DNA of 64,000 bases. Source: Streptomyces sp. NBC_00414 (GTDB lineage Bacteria; Actinomycetota; Actinomycetes; Streptomycetales; Streptomycetaceae). The notes under the pieces were generated by a model. It did no database searches. It was not told the origin of the DNA and saw only the letters and a list, made by a program, of their open reading frames with translations. Shown one piece after another: positions 50,488-58,473 of this stretch. The DNA is taken from assembly GCF_036038375.1 (NCBI RefSeq), contig NZ_CP107935.1, positions 7,998,001-8,062,000 of the forward strand, given 5' to 3'. The number at the start of each line of letters is the position of its first letter. Position 1 is the stretch's first letter. A program made the position numbers and the translations under genes.

Positions 50488-50936
50488 GCCTGCCCGTCCT
50501 GCCCGGCCGCCCCCTGCGGCCGACGCCCGCGGTCCGGCTGAAGGTACATGCGGCCGTGTGGCTCGCGAGGCGGCTGGCCAGGAGATCGCCACAGCGCCTC
50601 AGAGCGGCGATGACCCTGCTGAGCCGGGGTGCGCGCGTGGCCGACCACGCGGAGGCGCGACAGGCCAGGGACGAGGTGCTCAGCGTCTGCCCGCGGCACT
50701 GCGGTTCGCCCACCGCCTGCCTGCCGCGGTCGATCGCGGTGGCGCTGGTGTGCCGGAGCCGCGGCACCTGGCCCACCTGGTGCGTGGGGGTGCGGGCGGC
50801 TCCGCCGTTCCTCGCGCACGCCTGGATCGAGGTGGCGGGAGAGATGGTCGACGAACCGGTCGACGGCGACTGCTACCGGAAGTTCTTCACGGTGGGCACA
50901 CCGGAAGAAAGGGATGAAAGGGAGAAAAGCAAGTGA
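50484..50936 (+). CDS. Lasso leader peptidase (transglutaminase-like B2 protein)
   Basis: A 150-residue protein of the lasso B2 family. The catalytic triad is Cys79 in CLPRSIAVALVCR, His112 in PPFLAHAWIEV and Asp123 in EMVDEPVDG. It cuts off the leader in concert with B1. The GTG start at 50484 is the overlap GTGA with the B1 stop. The charged tail (TPEERDEREKSK) and the following GTG of the precursor gene also overlap (GTGA at 50933), giving four genes linked end to end. Confidence 0.87.
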   Translation: MSLPVLPGRPLRPTPAVRLKVHAAVWLARRLARRSPQRLRAAMTLLSRGARVADHAEARQARDEVLSVCPRHCGSPTACLPRSIAVALVCRSRGTWPTWCVGVRAAPPFLAHAWIEVAGEMVDEPVDGDCYRKFFTVGTPEERDEREKSK

Positions 50937-51082
50937 AGCAGATGGAGAACATGGAACAGACCGAGCGGATCCCCTACGAGACCCCGGCCGTCGTGGACCT
51001 GGGCGAGTTCGCCACGGAGACCGGATTCCTCTTCGTGGACTCCAACGAACTGGGCGTCCCCTGGCCTCTGTATTTGTGGTGA
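50933..51082 (+). CDS. Lasso peptide precursor (A), at the 3' end of the operon
   Basis: A 49-residue precursor, too short for usual gene callers. The GTG at 50933 follows GGAG by eight bases. The leader (residues 1-31) has the lasso YxxP motif, YETPAVVDLGEF, and ends ATETG. The predicted core is FLFVDSNELGVPWPLYLW (residues 32-49), with Thr at -2, Gly at -1 and Phe1 joined to Glu8. Alternatives are Gly1-Glu9 (9-residue ring) or Thr1-Asp7. The aromatic C-terminus (PLYLW) would form the threaded tail. The leader ending resembles the fusilassin leader in my recollection. Its position after C, B1 and B2 is unusual. Confidence 0.83.
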   Translation: MKQMENMEQTERIPYETPAVVDLGEFATETGFLFVDSNELGVPWPLYLW

Positions 51083-51088
51083 CCCCGG

Positions 51089-51114
51089 CCCCGCGCCCCT
51101 TCAGGGGCGCGGGG
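51089..51114 (+). terminator. Strong hairpin terminator after the lasso precursor gene
   Basis: CCCCGCGCCCCT (51089-51100) and AGGGGCGCGGGG (51103-51114) form a perfect 12-base stem with a two-base loop, seven bases after the precursor stop. It is a member of the same repeat family as the intergenic arrays. It likely ends the lasso transcript and protects its 3' end. Confidence 0.75.
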
Positions 51115-51211
51115 AACCGCGCACCGGGGGTCCGGGGGCGGAGCCCCCGGGCAGTGACGGGACGGGTAGGGGCGGCGGGGGCGAAATCCCGCCCCCGGCC
51201 ACCACGCTGCC

Positions 51212-52456
51212 TCAGACGTACTTCTTCAGCTCGTGCCGCGCCAGCGACCGCTGATGCACCTCGTCCGGCCCATCGGCCAACTTCAAGGTCCGCGCCCCGG
51301 CCCACAGCTCGGCCAGCGGGAAGTCCTGACTCACACCCCCCGCACCGTGCAACTGAATCGCCTTGTCGATGATGTCGACCACCGTCCGAGGCGTAGCGAT
51401 CTTGATCGCCTGGATCTCCGTGTGCGCACCCTTGTTGCCGACGGTGTCCATCATCCAGGCCGTCTTGAGGACCAGCAGCCGAAGCTGCTCGACAGCCACC
51501 CGCGCGTCGGCGATCCAGTTGTGCACAACCCCCTGCTGGGCCAGCGACTTGCCGAAGGCCTCACGGGAGACCGCCCGCCGGCACATCAACTCGATCGCCC
51601 GCTCGGCCATGCCGATCAGCCGCATGCAGTGGTGGATCCGGCCGGGCCCGAGCCGCGCCTGCGCGATGGCGAAGCCGCCGCCCTCCTCGCCGATGAGGTT
51701 CGCGACCGGCACCCGCGCCCCGTGGAAGACGACCTCCGCGTGGCCCCCGTGGGAGTGGTCCTCGTAGCCGTACACCTGCATCGCGCGCTTCACCTCGACG
51801 CCCGGGGTGTCGCGCGGCACCAGGATCATCGACTGCTGGCGGCGGATGTCGGAGCCCTCGGGGTCCGTCTTGCCCATCACGATGAAGATCTTGCAGTCGG
51901 GGTTCATCGCCCCGGAGATGTACCACTTGCGGCCGGTGACGACGTACTCGTCCCCGCCGCCCGTGCCGTCCGCACCGCCGCCGGAGGTCCGCTCGATCAG
52001 CGTGGTGATGTTGGTGGCGTCCGAGGAGGCCACCTCCGGCTCGGTCATCGCGAACGCCGACCGGATCTCCCCGGCGAGCAGCGGCTCCAGCCACTGCTTG
52101 CGCTGCTGCTCGTCGCCGAACTGGCTGAGCACCTCCATGTTGCCGGTGTCGGGCGCCGCGCAGTTCAGCGCGGTGGGCGCCAACTGCGGGGACCGGCCGG
52201 TGATCTCGGCGAGCGGCGCGTACTGGAGGTTCGTCAGCCCGGCCCCGTACTCGGCGTCCGGCAGGAAGAGGTTCCACAGCCCCTGGCGGCGGGCCTCGGC
52301 CTTCAGCTCCTCGACCACGGCCGGGGTGTCCCACGGCGAGGCCAGTTGCTGACGCTGCTCGTGGGCGACGGCCTCCGCCGGATAGACGTGCTCGTCCATG
52401 AAGGCGAGCAGCTTGGCACGCAGTTCCTCGGTGCGCGCGTCGAATGCGAAGTCCAT
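51212..52456 (-). CDS. Acyl-CoA dehydrogenase (ACAD10/11-like)
   Basis: A 414-residue flavoenzyme. Signature stretches include AFAMTEPEVASSDATNITTL, YVVTGRKWYISGAMNPDCKI and YGYEDHSHGGHAEVVFHGAR. It resembles the dehydrogenases that work with the aminoglycoside-phosphotransferase-like partner encoded next door, as in ACAD10/11-type systems for 4-hydroxyacyl-CoA or long branched acyl-CoA. It is separated by only six bases from that gene's stop, on the same strand. Confidence 0.9.
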   Translation of the reverse strand: MDFAFDARTEELRAKLLAFMDEHVYPAEAVAHEQRQQLASPWDTPAVVEELKAEARRQGLWNLFLPDAEYGAGLTNLQYAPLAEITGRSPQLAPTALNCAAPDTGNMEVLSQFGDEQQRKQWLEPLLAGEIRSAFAMTEPEVASSDATNITTLIERTSGGGADGTGGGDEYVVTGRKWYISGAMNPDCKIFIVMGKTDPEGSDIRRQQSMILVPRDTPGVEVKRAMQVYGYEDHSHGGHAEVVFHGARVPVANLIGEEGGGFAIAQARLGPGRIHHCMRLIGMAERAIELMCRRAVSREAFGKSLAQQGVVHNWIADARVAVEQLRLLVLKTAWMMDTVGNKGAHTEIQAIKIATPRTVVDIIDKAIQLHGAGGVSQDFPLAELWAGARTLKLADGPDEVHQRSLARHELKKYV

Positions 52457-52462
52457 GTGCGG

Positions 52463-53485
52463 TCAGCCTTCCTGAAGGGTGGTCAGGCCGTGCTCGATGA
52501 ACACGGGGACCAGGTCGCCGATACGGTCGAAACCCGCGCCGACGGTCTGGCCGAGCGTGTAGCGGTAGTGGATGCCCTCCAGGATCACGGCGAGCTTGAA
52601 CCACGCGAACGCCGTGTACCAGGCGACGGCGGACACGTCGCGCCCCGAGCGTGCGGCGTACCGCTCGATCAGCTCGGCCGGCGACGGGTGTCCGGCGGCC
52701 GTCGCGGTCGTGGAGACGGGGGAGTCGGTCAGCCCCAGCGGCATGCTGTACATGACCAGCAGGCCCAGGTCGGTGAGCGGGTCGCCCAGCGTGGACATCT
52801 CCCAGTCGAGGATCGCCCTGATCCGGTCGTCCTCGCCGATCAGCACGTTGTCGAGGCGGTAGTCACCGTGTACGACCGTGGCCGTGGGGGAGGTCGGCAG
52901 CTCGCGCCCCAGGGCGGCGTGCAGTTCGTCGATGCCGGCCAGTTCGCGGTTGCGTGAGGCGTCCAACTGCTTGCCCCAGCGCCGCAGTTGCCGGTCGAGG
53001 AAGCCCTCGGGCCGGCCGAAGTCGGCGAGACCCACCTCGGCGGGGTCCACGGCGTGCAGTTCGACCAGGGTGTCGACGAGGCCGAGAACCGCGCCGCGGG
53101 TGCGCTCCGGGCCCAGCGGGGCGAGCTGCTCGGCGGTCCGGTAGGGGGTGCCCTCCACGAAGTCCATGACGTAGAAGGGCGCGCCGAGCACGTCCACGTC
53201 CTCGCACAGCAGCAGCGTCCGCGGCACGGGTACGGCGGTCGGGTGCAGGGCGCTGATCACCCGGTGCTCGCGCTTCATGTCGTGCGCCGTGGCCAGTACG
53301 TGCCCGAGCGGCGGCCTGCGTACGACCCACTTCGAGGTGCCGTCCGTCACCGCGTACGTGAGGTTCGACCGTCCGCCCTCGATCAGCCGGCCGGTCAGCG
53401 GGCCGTCGACCAGCCCGGGCCGCTCGCCGTCGAGCAGGCCGCGCAGCCGGTCGAGATCGAGACCTGGCGGGTGGTCTGGACTCAT
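52463..53485 (-). CDS. Aminoglycoside-phosphotransferase-family kinase (ACAD partner)
   Basis: A 340-residue APH-fold kinase. The catalytic motif is VVHGDYRLDNVLIGED (Brenner motif) followed by ILDWEMSTLGDPLTDLGLL. The ATG at 53485 follows GGAGGA. In related systems this kinase phosphorylates a 4-hydroxyacyl-CoA before the dehydrogenase step; by analogy it may do so here. The operator 14-mer at 53531-53544 lies 46 bases upstream, and matches sites near two other loci. Confidence 0.87.
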   Translation of the reverse strand: MSPDHPPGLDLDRLRGLLDGERPGLVDGPLTGRLIEGGRSNLTYAVTDGTSKWVVRRPPLGHVLATAHDMKREHRVISALHPTAVPVPRTLLLCEDVDVLGAPFYVMDFVEGTPYRTAEQLAPLGPERTRGAVLGLVDTLVELHAVDPAEVGLADFGRPEGFLDRQLRRWGKQLDASRNRELAGIDELHAALGRELPTSPTATVVHGDYRLDNVLIGEDDRIRAILDWEMSTLGDPLTDLGLLVMYSMPLGLTDSPVSTTATAAGHPSPAELIERYAARSGRDVSAVAWYTAFAWFKLAVILEGIHYRYTLGQTVGAGFDRIGDLVPVFIEHGLTTLQEG

Positions 53486-53530
53486 CGTGTTCCTCCGTAG
53501 GCGGGAATCAGGACTCCCCACATGATGCCG

Positions 53531-53544
53531 ACCGGTCGGTATGC
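53531..53544. promoter_or_regulatory. TetR-type operator upstream of the APH/ACAD operon
   Basis: ACCGGTCGGTATGC, the reverse complement of GCATACCGACCGGT. It is also part of the perfect palindrome CCGACCGGTCGG at 53528-53539. It is one of three identical 14-mers in the window. Confidence 0.65.
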
Positions 53545-53670
53545 CGTCCAGTGGGCAAACGAAACGTGACCGGCGTCTCGGCCACGAAAGGCTACGAGAA
53601 ACCCCCGAGCCGTCGCTTGCGGCTCGGGGGTCCCGGGGTCTCCGTGGGGCTGTCGGGGGCCCCGCGATGC

Positions 53671-53970
53671 CTAGTGGTCGTCCCAGTGCCCTTCGTGGCG
53701 GGCATGGCGGTGACCGTCATGAACGTAGTCCACGTGGTCGCCGTGCGTCACGGCCGGGTGTCCGCAGCCGTCACCGTGCTCGTGGCCGTGCCCGGCGTGG
53801 GAGACGTGCCCGGCGGGCTCGCACTCGTCCCAGTGCTCCGAGTGCCTGCGGTGCAGATGCCCGTCGTGCGCGTAGTCCACGTGGTCGCCGTGCGGCACCT
53901 CGGCGTGCCCGCAGTCCGGACCGTGGGTGTGCTGGTGGGAGGTGTGTTCCTGGTGAAGGGTGGTGGTCAT
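53671..53970 (-). CDS. Histidine-rich two-repeat metal-binding-type protein
   Basis: A 99-residue protein with 27 histidines and three cysteines. Two imperfect repeats each contain a CGH, then VPHGDHVDY (or VTHGDHVDY), then HDGH and a WD pair. No signal peptide or membrane helix is seen. It probably binds zinc, nickel or copper, either for storage or buffering. The ATG at 53970 has a weak ribosome site. I saw no Zur-like box upstream. It is alone, between the APH operon and the DUF202 genes. Confidence 0.78.
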   Translation of the reverse strand: MTTTLHQEHTSHQHTHGPDCGHAEVPHGDHVDYAHDGHLHRRHSEHWDECEPAGHVSHAGHGHEHGDGCGHPAVTHGDHVDYVHDGHRHARHEGHWDDH

Positions 53971-54112
53971 GGTGCTCGCTCGCCTTCGAGGTGCGGAGTG
54001 TGACGCCGGTCAGGCTAGCCACCAGAACCCCATAAATCCCCTCGAAACGTCACATATGCCTCTGGAGCCGTCAGTACGTCAGTACCTCAGTACCCGGACC
54101 CTCACCAGACCC

Positions 54113-54421
54113 TCAGAAGACGAGAGCCGCCGCGCAGACGGCCAGCGCGATCGTGCACAGGGCGGCGACGCCCGCGTGCCTCGGGGTGAACGCCTCCGGG
54201 GGCACGCTCCCGGACAGGGTGCGGATCCGCCGGTGCGCCACGGCGAGAAACCCCAGCCACAGCCCGCAGCACAGCGCGCACACCACCAGCGCCGTCACGC
54301 CCGGTCCGTCGCGCAGTGCCGATTTCCCGGCGAGCACGGCGGCCACGGTCGCCGCCAGGGTCGTACGCCGCCAGGCCAGCCGCGTGCGCTCCGGCTGCAG
54401 TCCCGGGTCGCGTGCCGTCAC
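54113..54421 (-). CDS. DUF202-family membrane protein
   Basis: A 102-residue protein with three helices (LAATVAAVLAGKSALRDGPG start, then ALVVCALCCGLWLGFLAV and ALCTIALAVCAAALV) preceded by LQPERTRLAWRRT, the DUF202 signature. It starts with GTG at 54421, four bases inside the preceding DUF202 gene's stop. It is probably a small membrane partner, function unknown. Confidence 0.8.
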   Translation of the reverse strand: MTARDPGLQPERTRLAWRRTTLAATVAAVLAGKSALRDGPGVTALVVCALCCGLWLGFLAVAHRRIRTLSGSVPPEAFTPRHAGVAALCTIALAVCAAALVF

Positions 54422-54810
54422 GACTCCCACCCCGCCAGCACGACCACCACCATCGCGATGGCCACCAGGGCCACGCCGATGCTCAGCAGGGCCGGAAAAC
54501 GGGACACCGGCAGGTCCTCGCCCCTGCGCATCGCGCGCTCGCAGCGGATCCAGTGGTTCACCGACCGCAGAGCGCACAGCACTCCCGCGGCCAGCAGCCC
54601 GAGCGCCAGTCCGGCCCGCCACTCCCACCGCAGATCGGGCAGGAACTGGTCCACGGCGAACCCGCCGCCGATCAGCGCGAGCGAGGTCCGCAGCCACGCC
54701 AGAAACGTCCGCTCGTTCGCCAACGAGAACCGGTAGTCGGGGGTGACCCCTTCTTCCTCGATCCGCTCAGGCGCGAACCACAACCGGACGTTCCGCACAA
54801 ATTCGATCAC
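54418..54810 (-). CDS. DUF202-family membrane protein, YidH-like
   Basis: A 130-residue protein with three predicted helices and the family motif FSLANERTFLAWLRTSLALIGGG. The GTG at 54810 (MIEFVRNVRLWFAPERIEEE) is chosen because the longer frame crosses the intergenic repeat array. It overlaps the downstream DUF202 gene (GTGA). The two probably form one membrane complex. The function of this family is not known. Confidence 0.82.
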   Translation of the reverse strand: MIEFVRNVRLWFAPERIEEEGVTPDYRFSLANERTFLAWLRTSLALIGGGFAVDQFLPDLRWEWRAGLALGLLAAGVLCALRSVNHWIRCERAMRRGEDLPVSRFPALLSIGVALVAIAMVVVVLAGWES

Positions 54811-54865
54811 CCCAGCGACAGTACCGGGACCGCAACCCCCACAAGCGGGCACGCCCCCGCAAGGG

Positions 54866-54953
54866 ACACGGGGAACGCCACAGCCTTGTGCCCTCAGGGG
54901 TGCGGGGAACGGCGCAATCCTGTCGCTTTCAGGGGCGCGGGGAACGGCGCGAC
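54866..54953. repeat. Intergenic repeat copies, degenerate plus one good unit
   Basis: GGGGTGCGGGGAAC at 54897 and GGGGCGCGGGGAACGGCGCG at 54932, with a weaker third copy near 54868. They lie upstream of the YidH-like gene, in the same orientation as the array at 27211-27362. Confidence 0.75.
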
Positions 54954-54986
54954 CAGCCCCCACTCACCCGCACCCGACAACGAACC

Positions 54987-55502
54987 TCAGCCGGCCCCCC
55001 GAAAAGCCCGCAGCCGCGAATACGCCGCCATCCCGTCCGGCACGAACTCCCACTCCGCAAGCCGCTCCCGAACCTCCCCCTCGGAGAGGAACGCATACCA
55101 GGCGACCTCCTCCACCTGCGGAGAAACCGCCACCTCGCACCGCACCTCGTACACCGCCGACCACCAGCTCTTCCCGGCCCCGTCGTCGTAGAGGAACTTG
55201 AACAGGAAGGACGGCCGGGCCAGCCCGGACACTCCCAGCTCCTCCTCGGCCTCCCGCAGCGCCGCGTCGTCGTAGCTCTCGCCCGCGCCCACGACCCCGC
55301 CGACGAACAGGTCGTACAGGGAGGGGAACACCAGCTTGGTCGACGTGCGCCGGTGCACGAACAGGCGCCCTTGCGCGTCTCTGACCTGGATGAACGTGCA
55401 TCGATGCCGCATCCCGCGCGCGTACACGTCCCCGCGCCGGGCCCGGCCCACCACCTCGTCGTGCTCGTCGACGACGTCGAGAATCTCGTCAGCGGAACTC
55501 AT
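54987..55502 (-). CDS. Nudix hydrolase, YfcD-like
   Basis: A 171-residue hydrolase. The Nudix box spans about residues 68-90 with GAGES and REAEEELG (G-x5-E-x7-REUxEE-x-GU is satisfied). The preceding VDEHDEVVGRARRGDVYARG and RHRCTFIQVRDAQGRLFVHR are typical of the YfcD subgroup. The ATG at 55502 is chosen over a start 21 bases upstream. The substrate, a nucleoside diphosphate derivative, is not identifiable. Confidence 0.88.
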   Translation of the reverse strand: MSSADEILDVVDEHDEVVGRARRGDVYARGMRHRCTFIQVRDAQGRLFVHRRTSTKLVFPSLYDLFVGGVVGAGESYDDAALREAEEELGVSGLARPSFLFKFLYDDGAGKSWWSAVYEVRCEVAVSPQVEEVAWYAFLSEGEVRERLAEWEFVPDGMAAYSRLRAFRGAG

Positions 55503-55538
55503 CCGGCCATCAAAGCAGCACACCCTCGGCGGTGGACG

Positions 55539-56447
55539 TCACCGAGACGTCAGCGAAGCGGAATGCGCCGCGGCCGCCAACCGCTCCTTGAGCGCGACCC
55601 CGTTCGGCATCGCGGGGTGCAGCCCCAGCAGGACGACCCCCACCACGATTCCGGCGAGCCCGGCGGCCTCCCAGGCCAGCGCCCCGGAATCGGCCCGCAA
55701 CCGGTCCCCGAGGAATCCCACCCCGCACACGATCCCGGCGAGCGGCTGCGCGGCGGTGAGCGCGGGCAGCGACATCCGCAGCGGCGCGGTCTCGAAGGCG
55801 CTCTGGACGAGCACGAGCCCGGTGATCCCGAGTGCGACGACCGCGTACACCTGCCAGCCGGTGACGAGCGCCGTCCAGCCGCCGTCGGAGAACCGCTGTC
55901 CGCTCACCCGGGTGAGCGCGTCCTGCACCCCGTACAGCAGGCCCGCCGCCACCCCGAGCGCCGGTCCCGAGCTGAGCCGGGACCGCTTGGCGTACCCGGT
56001 GAGCAGCAGCGCGAGGCCCACCATCACGCCGATGATCAGCCAGTGCCGCACCGGGTCGGAGACGGCGTCGCCGCCCTCGGGCTGTCCGGCCACGATGAAG
56101 GCCGTCACCCCGCCGGCGAGCAGCAGGAGCCCGCCCCAGCCCTGCCGGCCGAGCGGCCGGCGGGTCTGGCGCCGGGAGAGCACGAGCGCGAAGAGCAGAT
56201 TGGTCGCGAGGAGCGGTTCGACGAGGGACACCTCACCGTGTGCCAGCGCGATCGCGCCGAGCACCATGCCGACCGCCATGAACGCGATCCCGCCCAGCCA
56301 GCGCGGCACCTTCACGAGGTCGAGGAGCAGCCGGGGGGAGAGGAAGTCGCCCAGGGGAGCGTGTGCCGCCGCGTTCTGCTGGAGGACGAATCCGACGCCC
56401 AGGCAGCAGGCCGCGCCGACAGCGAGGACGAGAACCAGAACCGACAC
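55539..56447 (-). CDS. DMT-superfamily (NIPA/EamA-like) transporter
   Basis: A 302-residue membrane protein with about ten helices (GAACCLGVGFVLQQNAAAHA first, then ALAHGEVSLVEPLLATNLLF and ALGITGLVLVQSAFETAPLR). The pattern resembles DMT proteins related to NIPA magnesium transporters. The C-terminus ends hydrophilic. The substrate is unknown. It lies 36 bases after the Nudix gene start and could be co-transcribed with that gene. Confidence 0.82.
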   Translation of the reverse strand: MSVLVLVLAVGAACCLGVGFVLQQNAAAHAPLGDFLSPRLLLDLVKVPRWLGGIAFMAVGMVLGAIALAHGEVSLVEPLLATNLLFALVLSRRQTRRPLGRQGWGGLLLLAGGVTAFIVAGQPEGGDAVSDPVRHWLIIGVMVGLALLLTGYAKRSRLSSGPALGVAAGLLYGVQDALTRVSGQRFSDGGWTALVTGWQVYAVVALGITGLVLVQSAFETAPLRMSLPALTAAQPLAGIVCGVGFLGDRLRADSGALAWEAAGLAGIVVGVVLLGLHPAMPNGVALKERLAAAAHSASLTSR

Positions 56448-56563
56448 GCTGCGTACCTCAAGACTTCGGACGGTTACGGGGCGAGGTGTGGGTATCGATC
56501 GACTGTAGCCCGAGTACCCGCGACCCGGCAGTTGACTGGGTCACTCCCTTGCCCAAGGATCTG

Positions 56564-56591
56564 ACCGATCAGTAGCAACCGATCAGTAACA
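56564..56591. promoter_or_regulatory. Tandem 14-bp operator-like repeat before the FAD dehydrogenase gene
   Basis: ACCGATCAGTAGCA followed immediately by ACCGATCAGTAACA, identical but for one base. They lie 21 bases before the ATG and may bind a regulator twice. No adjacent regulator gene is visible. Confidence 0.5.
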
Positions 56592-56611
56592 AGGCCGAAG
56601 GGGACCTGCTC

Positions 56612-58267
56612 ATGGCGTACGACGCAGATGTGATCGTGATCGGAGCGGGGCTCGCCGGGCTCGCGGCGACCGCGGAACTCGTCGACGCGGGACGCAAGGT
56701 GATCCTTCTCGACCAGGAGCCGGAGCAGTCGATCGGCGGTCAGGCGCACTGGTCGTTCGGCGGCCTGTTCTTCGTGGACTCGCCCGAGCAGCGCCGGATG
56801 CGGATCAAGGACAGTCACGCGCTGGCCCTCCAGGACTGGATGGGCACCGCGGCCTTCGACCGCCCCGAGGACCACTGGCCCCGCAAGTGGGCCGAGGCGT
56901 ACGTCGACTTCGCGGCCGGTGAGAAGCGGAGCTGGCTGCACAAGCAGGGCGTCCGCTGGTTCCCGGTGGTCAGCTGGGCCGAGCGCGGCGGTTACGACGC
57001 GGGCGGCCACGGCAACTCCGTACCGCGCTTCCACATCACCTGGGGTACGGGTCCGGGTCTGGTCGCGCCCTTCGAGCGGCGGGTCCGCGCGGGCGTCGCG
57101 CGGGGCCTCGTACAGCTCAAGTTCCGCCACCGCGTCACCGGTCTGTCGCGCAGCGCGGGCTCGGTCGACACCGTGAGCGGCGAGATCCTGGAGCCGTCGG
57201 GCGTCGAGCGCGGCCGGGCCAGCGGCAGGACGGTCACCGGCGCCTTCGAGCTCAGGGCCCAGGCGGTGATCGTCACCTCGGGTGGCATCGGCGGCAACCA
57301 CGACCTCGTCCGCGCCAACTGGCCCGAGCGCCTGGGCACCCCGCCCGAGCGGATGATCTCCGGCGTGCCCGCGCACGTGGACGGCGAGATGCTCGGCATC
57401 GCGGAGGACGCCGGCGCGCACCTCATCAACCGCGACCGCATGTGGCACTACACCGAGGGCATCCAGAACTGGAACCCCATCTGGGACAAGCACGGCATCC
57501 GCATCCTGCCCGGCCCGTCCTCGCTCTGGCTGGACGCCCGCGGCAACCGGCTGCCCGTACCGCTGTTCCCGGGTTTCGACACGCTCGGCACGCTCGAACA
57601 CATCATGAAGACCGGCCACGACTACACGTGGTTCGTGCTCAACCAGCGGATCATCGGCAAGGAGTTCGCGCTCTCGGGCTCCGAGCAGAATCCCGACCTC
57701 ACCGGCAAGTCCGTCAAGGGTGTCTTCCAGCGGGCCAGGGCCGACGTACCGGCGCCGGTACGGGCGTTCATGGACAACGGCGCCGACTTCGTCATCGAGA
57801 AGGACCTCGGCGCACTCGTCCGCGGTATGAACGCGCTGACCAAGGAACCGCTCATCGACGAGGCCGAACTGCGCGGCCTGATCGTCGCGCGCGACCGGGA
57901 GATCGCCAACCCCTACACCAAGGACCTCCAGGTGATGGCGGTCCGCGGCACCCGCGCCTACCTCGGCGACAAGCTGATCCGTACGGCCACCCCGCACCGC
58001 ATCCTCGACCCCAAGGCCGGTCCGCTCATCGCCGTCCGCCTCAACATCCTCACCCGCAAGACGCTCGGCGGCCTGGAGACCGACCTGTCGTCCCAGGTCC
58101 TCACCGAGGGCGGCGACCCGCTGTCCGGGGTGTACGCGGCGGGGGAGGCGGCCGGGTTCGGCGGCGGCGGAGTGCACGGATACCGGTCCCTGGAGGGGAC
58201 GTTCCTCGGCGGCTGCCTGTTTTCCGGGCGCACGGCGGGGCGGGCCGCGGCGAAGGCCGTGAACTGA
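56612..58267 (+). CDS. FAD-dependent dehydrogenase (fumarate reductase / 3-ketosteroid-like)
   Basis: A 551-residue flavoprotein. The FAD-binding motif is VIVIGAGLAGLAATAELVDA, then the second FAD site GVYAAGEAAGFGGGGVHGYR and the C-terminal FSGRTAGRAAAK. It resembles FAD-binding dehydrogenases grouped with 3-ketosteroid delta-1-dehydrogenase and fumarate reductase. The specific substrate is unknown. ATG at 56612 has a weak ribosome site (GGGGACC). The tandem operator immediately upstream suggests control by a dedicated regulator. Confidence 0.87.
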   Translation: MAYDADVIVIGAGLAGLAATAELVDAGRKVILLDQEPEQSIGGQAHWSFGGLFFVDSPEQRRMRIKDSHALALQDWMGTAAFDRPEDHWPRKWAEAYVDFAAGEKRSWLHKQGVRWFPVVSWAERGGYDAGGHGNSVPRFHITWGTGPGLVAPFERRVRAGVARGLVQLKFRHRVTGLSRSAGSVDTVSGEILEPSGVERGRASGRTVTGAFELRAQAVIVTSGGIGGNHDLVRANWPERLGTPPERMISGVPAHVDGEMLGIAEDAGAHLINRDRMWHYTEGIQNWNPIWDKHGIRILPGPSSLWLDARGNRLPVPLFPGFDTLGTLEHIMKTGHDYTWFVLNQRIIGKEFALSGSEQNPDLTGKSVKGVFQRARADVPAPVRAFMDNGADFVIEKDLGALVRGMNALTKEPLIDEAELRGLIVARDREIANPYTKDLQVMAVRGTRAYLGDKLIRTATPHRILDPKAGPLIAVRLNILTRKTLGGLETDLSSQVLTEGGDPLSGVYAAGEAAGFGGGGVHGYRSLEGTFLGGCLFSGRTAGRAAAKAVN

Positions 58268-58473
58268 CGGATGAGTCCCAACTCACTTCGCCGGGGCCCG
58301 GGTTGACGCGTGTCAGTGAGAGGCGGGCCTTGACGCGAACACGCGGTGGGGGTTGGCTGTCCGTGATCGGCCGCTGACAAAAACCGGTCATCGGTAAATG
58401 TCAACCGGTTGTACAAAACATCCACGAATACACCAGACCACTGAATATCCGCGTCGTGCGAGGGAGTTCCGCG
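58268..58473. other. Intergenic region with paired AACCGGT elements
   Basis: No gene seen. AACCGGT occurs at 58382-58388 and AACCGGTT at 58403-58410, in a lower-GC block (58375-58445) that is the likely promoter of the gene at 58474. GAGGGAG at 58459-58465 is its ribosome site. Confidence 0.5.

Noticed and set aside
51212..53485. Acyl-CoA dehydrogenase and kinase as tailoring enzymes of the lasso peptide
   Set aside because: They are on the opposite strand after a strong terminator and carry an operator shared with distant acyl-CoA genes, so they belong to a separate catabolic unit.
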